Part shown: positions 6,612 to 12,454 of the stretch, one piece after another | Position numbering within the stretch: position 1 is the stretch's first letter | Layout of the letters: the number at the start of each line of letters is the position of its first letter | NCBI GenBank assembly: GCA_000437275.1 | Contig: FR899741.1 | Location: 206,372-220,966, forward strand | Reading direction: 5' to 3' | Source of the DNA: Clostridium sp. CAG:411 | Lineage (GTDB): Bacteria > Bacillota > Clostridia > Lachnospirales > Lachnospiraceae | DNA: 14,595 nucleotides | Notes under the pieces: model-generated | The model's database searches: none | What the model saw: the letters and a program-made list of their open reading frames with translations, nothing else | Told to the model about the DNA's origin: nothing | Program-made: the position numbers and the translations under genes

Positions 6612-7856
6612 TTAAAATTTTTGTTCTTCTACCGTAACTCTCATTGCCTTTAAACACTCTTCCCAATATTTATCTGGCAACATTTTTTTAATATCAAACA
6701 GTAACGATGATATTGTCTTTTGCGTTCCTTGTCGCATCAGTTTTTCTATCTCATCTTGCTGCTGTTCCTCTAAAGCTCTATTTAAAGGCTTTTTAATCCT
6801 TTTGTAAGCCACTTCCCCACTAATTTCTCCAATCGTCTGAATATCAGAAAGAAATTCTTGAATTTGTTGCTGTTTTGTTAATTTATCTTCAAATTCCTTT
6901 ATAATATCCAATGCTTTCACCATTGCTGTATCATCCTGTTTTGCAACAGAATTACCACCCAATGTATCAATGTTATAAAGAAGCACATCTTTTTCCTCTG
7001 CAAATAAACTGGAAATATCTCTTGGAACCGCTAAATCGATCAAGATTCGTTGTTTTCCATCGCGGAAAAGATTGGCACATTCTTCATATTTTATTGTATG
7101 ATGTGGACTGGTTGTAGCACTAATAATAATTTCACTCTCTTTCACCTGCTGCAACCTGTCTTTATAATCCACTACTTTACAACCCTTCGGTATCTCCACC
7201 TGTCTGGTCTTATAATTTCTTACCGTAACTGTAACGATTGCCTTTTCTGCAATCATAGCAGTTGCAGCCAATCTTCCTATCTCGCCATTTCCTATAACAA
7301 GACACTTACAACCTTCTAAGCTCTTTTTGTGTTCCTGTAATACCTTTTTCATTTCTTCAATCACAGACGCTTTTACCGCAGTCAAATGTACCTGTGACTT
7401 TATTTTTTTTGCCGCAGTAATTGCTCCCTGAAACACCTTTTCTAAATAGGCATCCGTAGTTTCTACTTCTCTTGCCTGCAAAAGTGCTGTCTTTACTTGT
7501 GTAATGATTTGATCTTCTCCAAATACTTTCGATTTCATACCACAAGCCAACTGAAACAAATGATGAATCGCATCCTGATTTTGACGTTCCACCACATACT
7601 TTTCATATTTTTCCGAATCAATCTTTTTCAAAGAACAGACAAGTGCAAATAAATCTTTCACTTCTTCTTTCGCACTAACATACACCTCTGTTCTATTGCA
7701 AGTAGATATTATAACAATTCCATCCAAGCCATACTTGTTTTTTAAAACCTGCATTCCTTCCAAGGAAGCACTCGGTTGGAACGCAAACAACGACCTGATA
7801 TTTAAGTCTGCTTTTTCATAATCGATTCCAATCATCTGTAGCACTTTGTATTTCAC
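6612..7856 (-). CDS. hemA: Glutamyl-tRNA reductase
   Basis: HemA reduces glutamyl-tRNA(Glu) with NADPH to glutamate-1-semialdehyde, the committed step of the C5 route and the usual control point. The 414-aa product has the catalytic Cys53 in STCNRTE (51-57), FGEDQI in the catalytic domain, the Rossmann segment LVIGNGEIGRLAATA at about 186-200, DLAVPRDI in the middle, and a C-terminal helical dimerisation region. The start is uncertain. GTG at 7856 is the first possible codon after an in-frame TAG but lacks a spaced ribosome site. GTG at 7844 lies 11 nt after GGAG and would give the usual short N-terminus. ATG at 7835 is the next option. It follows cbiK by 62 nt, so it is probably cotranscribed. 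Confidence 0.96.
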   Translation of the reverse strand: MKYKVLQMIGIDYEKADLNIRSLFAFQPSASLEGMQVLKNKYGLDGIVIISTCNRTEVYVSAKEEVKDLFALVCSLKKIDSEKYEKYVVERQNQDAIHHLFQLACGMKSKVFGEDQIITQVKTALLQAREVETTDAYLEKVFQGAITAAKKIKSQVHLTAVKASVIEEMKKVLQEHKKSLEGCKCLVIGNGEIGRLAATAMIAEKAIVTVTVRNYKTRQVEIPKGCKVVDYKDRLQQVKESEIIISATTSPHHTIKYEECANLFRDGKQRILIDLAVPRDISSLFAEEKDVLLYNIDTLGGNSVAKQDDTAMVKALDIIKEFEDKLTKQQQIQEFLSDIQTIGEISGEVAYKRIKKPLNRALEEQQQDEIEKLMRQGTQKTISSLLFDIKKMLPDKYWEECLKAMRVTVEEQKF

Positions 7857-7918
7857 TCCAATCTACGTTTTTCTTCAAACGTACCTTACTATACATTTCA
7901 AATTTATTTTTATCACAT

Positions 7919-8707
7919 CTATTTTCTATACATACATTCTGCCTCTCGTATGTGTTCAAGAAACATATTTTGCACTCCTTGCAATTCTCCCAATGCCTTC
8001 TTATAAAAACGCACCTGATATTTATCCTGTTCCAATTGCGCCTTCCAAGAATTTTCTCCTTCAATCATATCTCTGTTCACATGCTTTCCTGCTACGATCA
8101 TCATTGATGCAAGACAAACATGTTTTATCTTACTTTGCTTCAACTGTTTTCTTACATCATCAAAGGAAGGCTTCCCTTTCATTGTCCCAATGTAGATATT
8201 CCTATATCCCTTTTCTCTTAATACACGTTCAAAATTAGAATATACAAAATTGCTCTGATAACTGGAGCCATGCCCCATCAACACTAACGCTTCCCCCTGC
8301 TCTACAGGATACGCCTCTTTCAAAATATCTGCCAGTTTTTTATAATCTATCGTTCTTGATAATAAAGGACTTCCAAACCGTACTTCCCTAAATTGTTCCA
8401 AATACGGCATTATTTCTTGTTGCACCTTTTTATATTCAGTCCCATTAATAATATACGTTGGTTGTACGATTAATTGGTTCGTTCTTCCTTCCCCAATGAT
8501 CTGTGACAACGCCTCTTTTATATCAGGTATGTGTGTTCCCTGCTTCTCCAGTTTTTTCTTTATGATGTACTCACTTGTAAAAGCCCTATATACCTTACTT
8601 TCAGGAAATTCTCCTTGAATCCTTTTTTCTATGGCACCAATCGTTCTCTCTCTCGTACCTTGGTAACTGGTACCAAAACTTACTACCAATATTGCTTTTT
8701 CTCTCAC
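7919..8707 (-). CDS. cbiK: Anaerobic sirohydrochlorin cobaltochelatase, CbiK type
   Basis: CbiK inserts Co2+ into sirohydrochlorin, the entry to anaerobic cobalamin synthesis. The 262-aa product fits the class II chelatase CbiK family: N-terminal LVVSFGTSYQGTRE, LIVQPTYIINGTEY at about 79-92, MGHGSSY with His146, and ASMMIVAGKHVNRDM with His209. These histidines correspond to the metal ligands His145 and His207 of the Salmonella enzyme. The third ligand, a Glu in a GTVEG-type motif, aligns with Lys177 in IGTMKGKP, so one metal ligand appears replaced. Activity or metal choice may therefore differ. The start is GTG at 8705-8707 with GGAGG 7 nt upstream. The gene follows cobO by 27 nt and precedes hemA by 62 nt. 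No signal peptide is seen, so it is cytosolic. Confidence 0.9.
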   Translation of the reverse strand: MREKAILVVSFGTSYQGTRERTIGAIEKRIQGEFPESKVYRAFTSEYIIKKKLEKQGTHIPDIKEALSQIIGEGRTNQLIVQPTYIINGTEYKKVQQEIMPYLEQFREVRFGSPLLSRTIDYKKLADILKEAYPVEQGEALVLMGHGSSYQSNFVYSNFERVLREKGYRNIYIGTMKGKPSFDDVRKQLKQSKIKHVCLASMMIVAGKHVNRDMIEGENSWKAQLEQDKYQVRFYKKALGELQGVQNMFLEHIREAECMYRK

Positions 8708-8734
8708 AAGAAATCCTCCAGCTAGTTCACTTTC

Positions 8735-9262
8735 TTAATACTCAATCATTCTTCTGGCTGAAACGCCCAAATCAAACGGATGTTTCACTTTCTGCATATT
8801 TGATACATAGTCTGCATATTCTAACATACGCTCTGAAGGGTCCCTTCCTGTCAAAACCACCTCAAGACCAACTGGTCGTTGTAGTAAAAATTGATATACA
8901 TCCTCTTCTTTTATCATATCAGTACTAATTGCCCCAAACACTTCATCTAATATTAGCAAATCATACTCTTGTTTCTTTATCAATTGGGAAATCTCCTGCA
9001 TTTTATTTTTATAAAATACTTTGGCTTCCTCTTTTTCTTCCTCTGTCATCATAAAGGTAAACTTTATATTTTCATATCCAGGGAGCAAATCAATATTACC
9101 CAATTGTGCCAAACCAGCTCTTTCTCCCGATGTATTTTCTTTTAAAAATTGAAACCACAACACCTTTCCGCCAGCTCCTGCACATCTTACTGCAAGACCA
9201 ACAGCACAAGTTGTTTTTCCCTTTCCATCTCCACAATAAATATGAACCAGTCCCTTTTCCAT
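8735..9262 (-). CDS. cobO: ATP:corrinoid adenosyltransferase, CobA/CobO/BtuR family
   Basis: This enzyme transfers the 5'-deoxyadenosyl group from ATP to reduced cobalt in corrinoids to make adenosylcobamide. The 175-aa product has the family length. It shows the N-terminal P-loop CGDGKGKTT (10-18), VLWFQFLK, a Walker-B-like LLILDEVFGAI, VLTGRDP and the C-terminal GVSARRMIEY, which parallels the family's G(I/V)xARxGIE(F/Y) ending. The start chosen is ATG at 9260-9262 with AGGAAGG 9 nt upstream. An ATG at 9289 would add 9 residues without a ribosome site. It is the first gene of the tetrapyrrole block, 27 nt before cbiK. A corrinoid enzyme at the head supports cobalamin as the block's end product. 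No B12 riboswitch is visible upstream. Confidence 0.94.
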   Translation of the reverse strand: MEKGLVHIYCGDGKGKTTCAVGLAVRCAGAGGKVLWFQFLKENTSGERAGLAQLGNIDLLPGYENIKFTFMMTEEEKEEAKVFYKNKMQEISQLIKKQEYDLLILDEVFGAISTDMIKEEDVYQFLLQRPVGLEVVLTGRDPSERMLEYADYVSNMQKVKHPFDLGVSARRMIEY

Positions 9263-9316
9263 ATAAAATTTCCTTCCTTTTCTTTCCATCTATAAACATA
9301 TACATTCCCACCAACT

Positions 9317-9346
9317 ATACTACCACTACATTCCCAAGAAGTCCAA
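9317..9346 (-). promoter_or_regulatory. Candidate promoter of the tetrapyrrole operon
   Basis: On the minus strand TTGGAC (9341-9346) and TAGTAT (9317-9322) are 18 nt apart, with TGG directly before the -10 as an extended -10 element. It lies just downstream of an intrinsic terminator and about 55 nt before the cobO start, a suitable place for an operon promoter. Both hexamers match consensus at 4 of 6 positions. Confidence 0.4.
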
Positions 9347-9368
9347 AAAATTAAAATAATTTTATAGC

Positions 9369-9420
9369 AAAAATAAGCACCAACAGAAAAGTTTATTCTT
9401 TCCGTTGATACTTATCTTTT
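9369..9420 (-). terminator. Intrinsic terminator upstream of cobO
   Basis: On the minus strand the arm AAGATAAGTATCAACGGAAA (9399-9418, followed by G at 9398) pairs with CTTTTCTGTTGGTGCTTAT (9373-9391) around an AATAAA-rich loop and ends in TTTTT. The apparent C/A mismatches on the plus strand become G-U pairs on the minus strand, so the hairpin is directional. It follows the TAG of the remnant ORF at 9437 by about 16 nt and separates cobO from upstream transcription. Confidence 0.7.
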
Positions 9421-9436
9421 TGTTCGCTTCCGTAAC

Positions 9437-9587
9437 CTACAAAATTTCTTGCCCTATACACACAACTACGGAATATTTCTCGACTAAATATGGTTCGTAA
9501 ATACTTCTGATATTTCTGTTTCCCTCACGCATCTCCTTGCATCTACCAGCAATAAGATCAAACGTTCTGCTTGTAGTTATAACTATT
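9437..9587 (-). pseudogene. Possible 3' remnant of an unknown gene
   Basis: A minus-strand frame of about 48 codons is open from just inside the left edge of repeat copy B to a TAG at 9437-9439. It contains FDLIAGRCKEMREGNRNIRS and then IYEPYLVEKYSVVV. It has no plausible start near its upstream end, but an intrinsic terminator follows 16 nt after its stop, as expected for the true end of a gene. It may be the tail of a gene truncated by the element at 9594. I do not recognise the family, and a chance frame is possible. The rest of 9263-9593 holds only the terminator and the promoter candidate. Confidence 0.3.
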
Positions 9588-9593
9588 CAATAG

Positions 9594-9756
9594 TCAAGGA
9601 TATTCGCAATCCGCTTCGCTACTTGCTCATATAAAAGCGACACTGCGTGCCTTACGAGGTATGGTGCTTGAACCCCACACCTCGTGCAAGAAAACCCACC
9701 GCCTAAAGGCAGGGGGTTTTCTTGTCCTTTAGTGGGTTTTCTTGTCCTTTTATAAA
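9594..9756 (+). mobile_element. IS200/IS605-like short non-autonomous element, copy B
   Basis: This is the better preserved of two same-orientation copies (the other is 1158-1292). It begins TCAAGGATATTCGCAATCCG and ends in CTTTTATAAA. Near the right end CAAGAAAACCC (9687-9697) pairs with GGGTTTTCTTG (9714-9724) around GCCTAAAGGC. An ACGAGGTATGG/CCACACCTCGT stem precedes it. No transposase or TnpB frame is present. Hairpin ends without terminal inverted repeats point to IS200/IS605 ends, which is inference. On the minus strand the right-end hairpin lies just after the methyltransferase stop and could serve as its terminator. Confidence 0.5.
9714..9753 (+). repeat. 20-bp tandem duplication at the right end of copy B
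   Basis: GGGTTTTCTTGTCCTTT occurs at 9714-9730 and again at 9734-9750, a period of 20 bp. Copy A has only one such segment, so the duplication is specific to copy B. Slippage or a second right-end copy could explain it. Confidence 0.7.
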
Positions 9757-10638
9757 TTAATGTGTTCTTTTCATTGCCAGCACATACGCAACTCCTACCG
9801 GTGCTTGCATCCTATGCATCGGATTGCCTTTATTATACTTTGAAAAATATTGTTTTGTTATTTTCCTATCATTCCTATGTTCCAATAACTCAAAGCCGCA
9901 CTTCTGTAAAAATGATTTTATTTCTGCATACGAATACAGTGCCTTCATCTGTTCTCCTGCACCAAAAGCCAATATTCGATTTGTTTTTGTCTCATTACTT
10001 TCATTCGTCGAAGGATAATCAAAACATATTACTGATCCTTCTGTCATAATATCACTAATATTTGTAAGAAGTTTTCGAAATTCATCCTTTTTAAAATAAT
10101 AACTGATGCCTAACAAACTTCCAAACGATTGTTGTTCTTTCCTATATCCGTTTCCCATCAATTCGTTTTTCCACGTAGTTTCCGCAAGATTACAAGGAAC
10201 ATATTTTGCTCGTGATTTCATCTTTGCTTTTTCTATTCGTTCTACTTTGTCTGCAATTAATTCTGGCAAATCAAGCTCATATACAGAAAGCAAATTATCT
10301 GTATTTCTTATAGAAAATGTATCATACCCAGATGCAAATATTAAATATTGCTTACAGCCACGTTTCTTTTCATTCGCAAGTTTGTTTTCAGAGTATGCAC
10401 TTCTTGCAAGCACAGATGGTGATAATTGTTTATCTACGATCAATCTTAATCCTGCTTCCATTGTCCCTTCAAAGTTTGGAAAGAAAAAATCCAACCCATC
10501 TGACATATTTTGTGCTATCTCATCATAATCATTTCCAAGCAGCTCCCCAGCCACACTATCTTCAAAAATATATGTCTGATTGTTTTTATAATGGTATGCT
10601 CTGGCAAAGCAACATACCTTTGCTGTCATATAATCCAT
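9757..10638 (-). CDS. Class I SAM-dependent methyltransferase, LCM-like family
   Basis: This 293-aa protein resembles the leucine carboxyl methyltransferase-like family (PF04072), which in bacteria covers O-methyltransferases of mostly unknown substrate. Supporting features are the N-terminal MTAKVCCFARAYHY and FEDSVAGELLG, matching the family's TAxxxAxxRAxE and DPLA start. A SAM motif I variant, LIFASGYDTFSIR, lies near residues 99-111 in place of the usual LGAGLDT. The acidic ELDLPE follows at about 121-126, then KYVPCNLAETTW and a C-terminal substrate-domain-like region. Ala-Ser in motif I is unusual but keeps the loop glycine. The ATG at 10636-10638 has GGAGG 5 nt upstream; a GTG at 10650 overlaps that site and is less likely. 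It lies 12 nt after the end of the XRE tail ORF, so it is probably in one unit with the regulator. Substrate unknown. Confidence 0.75.
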   Translation of the reverse strand: MDYMTAKVCCFARAYHYKNNQTYIFEDSVAGELLGNDYDEIAQNMSDGLDFFFPNFEGTMEAGLRLIVDKQLSPSVLARSAYSENKLANEKKRGCKQYLIFASGYDTFSIRNTDNLLSVYELDLPELIADKVERIEKAKMKSRAKYVPCNLAETTWKNELMGNGYRKEQQSFGSLLGISYYFKKDEFRKLLTNISDIMTEGSVICFDYPSTNESNETKTNRILAFGAGEQMKALYSYAEIKSFLQKCGFELLEHRNDRKITKQYFSKYNKGNPMHRMQAPVGVAYVLAMKRTH

Positions 10639-10650
10639 ATCTACCTCCAC

Positions 10651-10815
10651 TTAATCAAATAGCATTTTAGCTATCTTCTCCAATTCTCTTCTTTTCTCTA
10701 CATCATCATATCCACTCTCCTTATCATCGATTCCATTCATCGGAGTGATAGAAAACAACCCACTTCTGTTACAGTAAAAAAATATCTTTTTTACCCCATC
10801 CATCTTAAGCCATGC
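10651..10815 (-). pseudogene. Severed C-terminal part of the XRE regulator
   Basis: After the TAG of the XRE gene the same frame stays open as AWLKMDGVKKIFFYCNRSGL and on to a TAA at 10651-10653, 12 nt before the methyltransferase start. The segment YCNRSGLF matches the C-N-x-H-G-L motif that closes desulfoferrodoxin-like domains, here with Ser for His. XRE proteins of this architecture commonly continue from KLYPEG through about 20 residues to YCNRHGLF. This is therefore the lost end of the regulator. An ATG at 10801-10803 could allow a separate 50-aa product, but it has only weak ribosome-site support, so a standalone small gene is less likely. Confidence 0.65.
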
Positions 10816-11322
10816 CTATGCTTCTCCCTCCGGATACAATTTTACCATCTGTATCTTGTCAGAAGAAGTTGCAGCAATGAAAGAGATATAATGTTCTTTC
10901 GTCATTTCATGTTCTATTCGCACATAATATTCATCCTCGACACGTTCCACAAATATCTTATGATTTTCATCTGTTTCTTCCTCTTCTTCTGGCCTCAATA
11001 AAACACCATGACAGTAAGCAACCACTTCTCCCATACTATGAAGCACATTTCCACATACCGGACATATATAAAAATTTGATTTCATCATATTTGCAGATAC
11101 ATTTGAGTTAAATACAATATCTCCAGAAATTAACTCAGTGACAGATACCGAAAAGGTTTTTGCAATCGGTTCTAACAACGTAATATCTGGATATCCCTTT
11201 CCTGTTTCCCATTTAGAAATCGTTTTATCGCTTACTCTTAGTCTTTCCGCTAACTGAAGTTGTGTAATATTGTTCTTTTCACGCAGTTTTCTAATCACTG
11301 CTCCTGTTATATATTGATTCAT
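10816..11322 (-). CDS. XRE-family transcriptional regulator, truncated desulfoferrodoxin-like tail
   Basis: This 168-aa DNA-binding protein has an XRE/Cro-type helix-turn-helix at about 8-65 (IRKLREKNNITQLQLAERL, then VSDKTISKWETGKGYPD). A metal-site-like part follows, with CPVCGN (87-92), C104-H105 and HEMTKEHYISFIA (138-150), in the order seen in Clostridia regulators with a desulfoferrodoxin-like C-terminal domain. It ends at TAG (10816-10818) right after KLYPEGEA, before the conserved YCNxHGLF segment, which continues in frame downstream. It is thus likely a nonsense-truncated protein that keeps its DNA-binding half. The ATG at 11320-11322 has GGAGG 10 nt upstream; an upstream ATG at 11397 lacks a ribosome site and gives atypical residues. 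It is probably cotranscribed with the methyltransferase it may control. Effector unknown. Confidence 0.8.
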   Translation of the reverse strand: MNQYITGAVIRKLREKNNITQLQLAERLRVSDKTISKWETGKGYPDITLLEPIAKTFSVSVTELISGDIVFNSNVSANMMKSNFYICPVCGNVLHSMGEVVAYCHGVLLRPEEEEETDENHKIFVERVEDEYYVRIEHEMTKEHYISFIAATSSDKIQMVKLYPEGEA

Positions 11323-11393
11323 TTCTTTATTTCCTCCATAATCACATTCTAAATCATAGTTTTTATTTTCGCTACCTACGGAAAGTAGAGTTA

Positions 11394-11513
11394 TCATTTC
11401 ATCCTTTCTGGTGCTATATTTTCCCTGTCAATCTTATTCTTCGCTCTTGCATACTCCAGTGTATCAATTATAAAACTCAAACAGTTTGTTTTAATCCATT
11501 CTTTAGCAATACT
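11394..11513 (-). pseudogene. Possible gene remnant upstream of the XRE regulator
   Basis: A 39-codon minus-strand frame reads SIAKEWIKTNC, SFIIDTLEYARAKNKIDREN and IAPERMK and ends at TGA 11394-11396. It is preceded by an in-frame TGA and has no start codon near its beginning. The charged, helical, natural-looking composition suggests the 3' tail of a lost gene. I do not recognise it. The rest of 11323-11680 shows only a promoter candidate and a terminator. Confidence 0.3.
11467..11494 (-). promoter_or_regulatory. Candidate promoter for the XRE regulator
   Basis: On the minus strand TTAAAA (11489-11494) and a perfect TATAAT (11467-11472) are 16 nt apart, about 145 nt before the XRE start. 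The box lies inside the remnant ORF, so it may be chance. No operator palindrome was recognised near it. Confidence 0.28.
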
Positions 11514-11601
11514 TCAATTTTCAAAAGTTTCAACAGTTATTTGATTTCGTATCAGAAAATCCCTATTTACTAAATTTATACCCACACATTATGCCATAAA
11601 A

Positions 11602-11631
11602 AAATGAGAATGGACTTAACCATTCTCATTT
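11602..11631. terminator. Intrinsic terminator after the unknown interrupted gene
   Basis: AAATGAGAATGG (11602-11613) and CCATTCTCATTT (11620-11631) form a perfect 12-bp stem with a 6-nt loop. On the minus strand it is followed by a T-run (CATTTTTTTATGG), so it best terminates the gene ending at 11681. T residues on the other side are fewer, so bidirectional action is possible but weaker. Confidence 0.85.
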
Positions 11632-11680
11632 CTATACACTGGAATTTAGCACTCCGTCAAACTGAAAGTGTATCCATATA

Positions 11681-12111
11681 CTATTCTCCCAAATTATGAG
11701 AATATAAATCGATTATTGGAACTTTATTGTCGCTCAAATAATTACCTATCATTTTTTCAATCATCACTCGTTCATCTCTTCCTTTGATATTAGGAAATGG
11801 TACAATAATTATTCTATTTTTATCCCACTTCTTATTAACTGATTTTATTAATTTTCCAGAATTAGTATTATAATTAAAATCAATATCATTAGATGAAGCT
11901 ACAACACCTAAATATCCATCTATAGTAAATTTCATCCACACGATATCATTTAGAAACGAATTAATCAGATTTATTATTTCAAAGACACTCACCTTTTCTT
12001 TTGTTGCTTCAAATGCCGCTTTGTCTTTACGATAATTAGTCCTATCATAATCTACACTACATCTATAATCAGGATTGTTTTTATCATACTTGTGTCCTGC
12101 TATAATTAAGT
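11681..12111 (-). pseudogene. 3' part of an unknown gene interrupted by IS3
   Basis: The minus-strand frame is open from the IS3 end through 142 codons to the stop at 11681-11683. It begins LIIAGHKYDKNNPDY, continues YRKDKAAFEATKEKVSVFEI, and ends in IIIVPFPNIKGRDERVMIEK and LYSHNLGE. Without the IS, the frame would follow the fragment at 13332-13406. A GTG at 11992 could allow a shorter 103-aa product but has no clear ribosome site. I do not recognise the family. The C-terminal half has alternating strands and helices with no signal peptide or membrane segment. A strong terminator follows 50 nt downstream, marking the end of the transcription unit. Confidence 0.6.
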
Positions 12112-12132
12112 TGTAACACCAAGTGATAGTTT
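12112..12132 (+). repeat. IS3 left inverted repeat
   Basis: TGTAACACCAAGTGATAGTT and a final T, imperfectly complementary to 13311-13331 with three adjacent mismatches in the middle (CAA against TTT). Confidence 0.85.
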
Positions 12133-12163
12133 GATATAATTCAAACTACAAGGAGATGTTATA

Positions 12164-12454
12164 ATGTCAAACAAAATTAAGTATGAGCCTGAGTTCAAAG
12201 AACAAATCATTCGCCTTCATCTGGAGGAAGGTCGAACAATCAAAAGTCTTACCGAAGAATTTCATCTTGGTAAAGGTACTTTAAGATACTGGTTAACTCA
12301 GCGCAGCAAAGAATGCCAAACAAATGAAAACATCCAGCAGGAAAATGATTCATATGCGGAAATTAATCGTTTACGTAAAGAATTAGCCGAGATAAAAAAG
12401 GAAAATGAGTTCCTAAAAAAAGCAGCGGCATTCTTTGCGAAGGAAATCGATTAG
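12164..12454 (+). CDS. IS3 transposase OrfA
   Basis: This 96-aa protein is the DNA-binding OrfA of an IS3/IS150-type element. An HTH occupies about residues 8-45 (YEPEFKEQIIRLHLEEGRT, then LTEEFHLGKGTLRYWL). A leucine-zipper-like coiled coil at about 66-88 (INRLRKELAEIKKENEFLKK) mediates oligomerisation in this family. The ATG has AAGGAG about 7 nt upstream. A heptamer A-AAA-AAA at 12415-12421 near the 3' end is the likely site for the -1 frameshift that fuses OrfA to OrfB in this family. An earlier A-AAA-AAG at 12394-12400 would lead to a stop after two codons. OrfA alone is intact; in IS3 elements free OrfA tends to inhibit transposition. Confidence 0.9.
   Translation: MSNKIKYEPEFKEQIIRLHLEEGRTIKSLTEEFHLGKGTLRYWLTQRSKECQTNENIQQENDSYAEINRLRKELAEIKKENEFLKKAAAFFAKEID
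12415..12421 (+). promoter_or_regulatory. Programmed -1 frameshift heptamer of the IS3 transposase
   Basis: Seven A residues are read as xxA AAA AAA in the orfA frame. A -1 slip leads to AGC AGC GGC and then the open OrfB frame. IS150-group elements use A-AAA-AAG in this role. Confidence 0.55.

Noticed and set aside
7816..8064. Overlapping 82-codon frame spanning the cbiK end and hemA start
   Set aside because: It is an out-of-frame shadow of cbiK and hemA with no ribosome site and no familiar motif.
9577..9590. A second end of the hemA/hemC MITE (TAACTATTCA next to repeat copy B)
   Set aside because: Only 10 bases agree and the GAGGGTG part is missing, so chance in AT-rich DNA is likely.
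83..10818. Stop-codon reassignment or suppression (TGA and TAG inside genes)
   Set aside because: TAA, TAG and TGA all serve as clean ends of conserved genes here (hemB, cbiK, hemC), so nonsense mutation is the simpler explanation.
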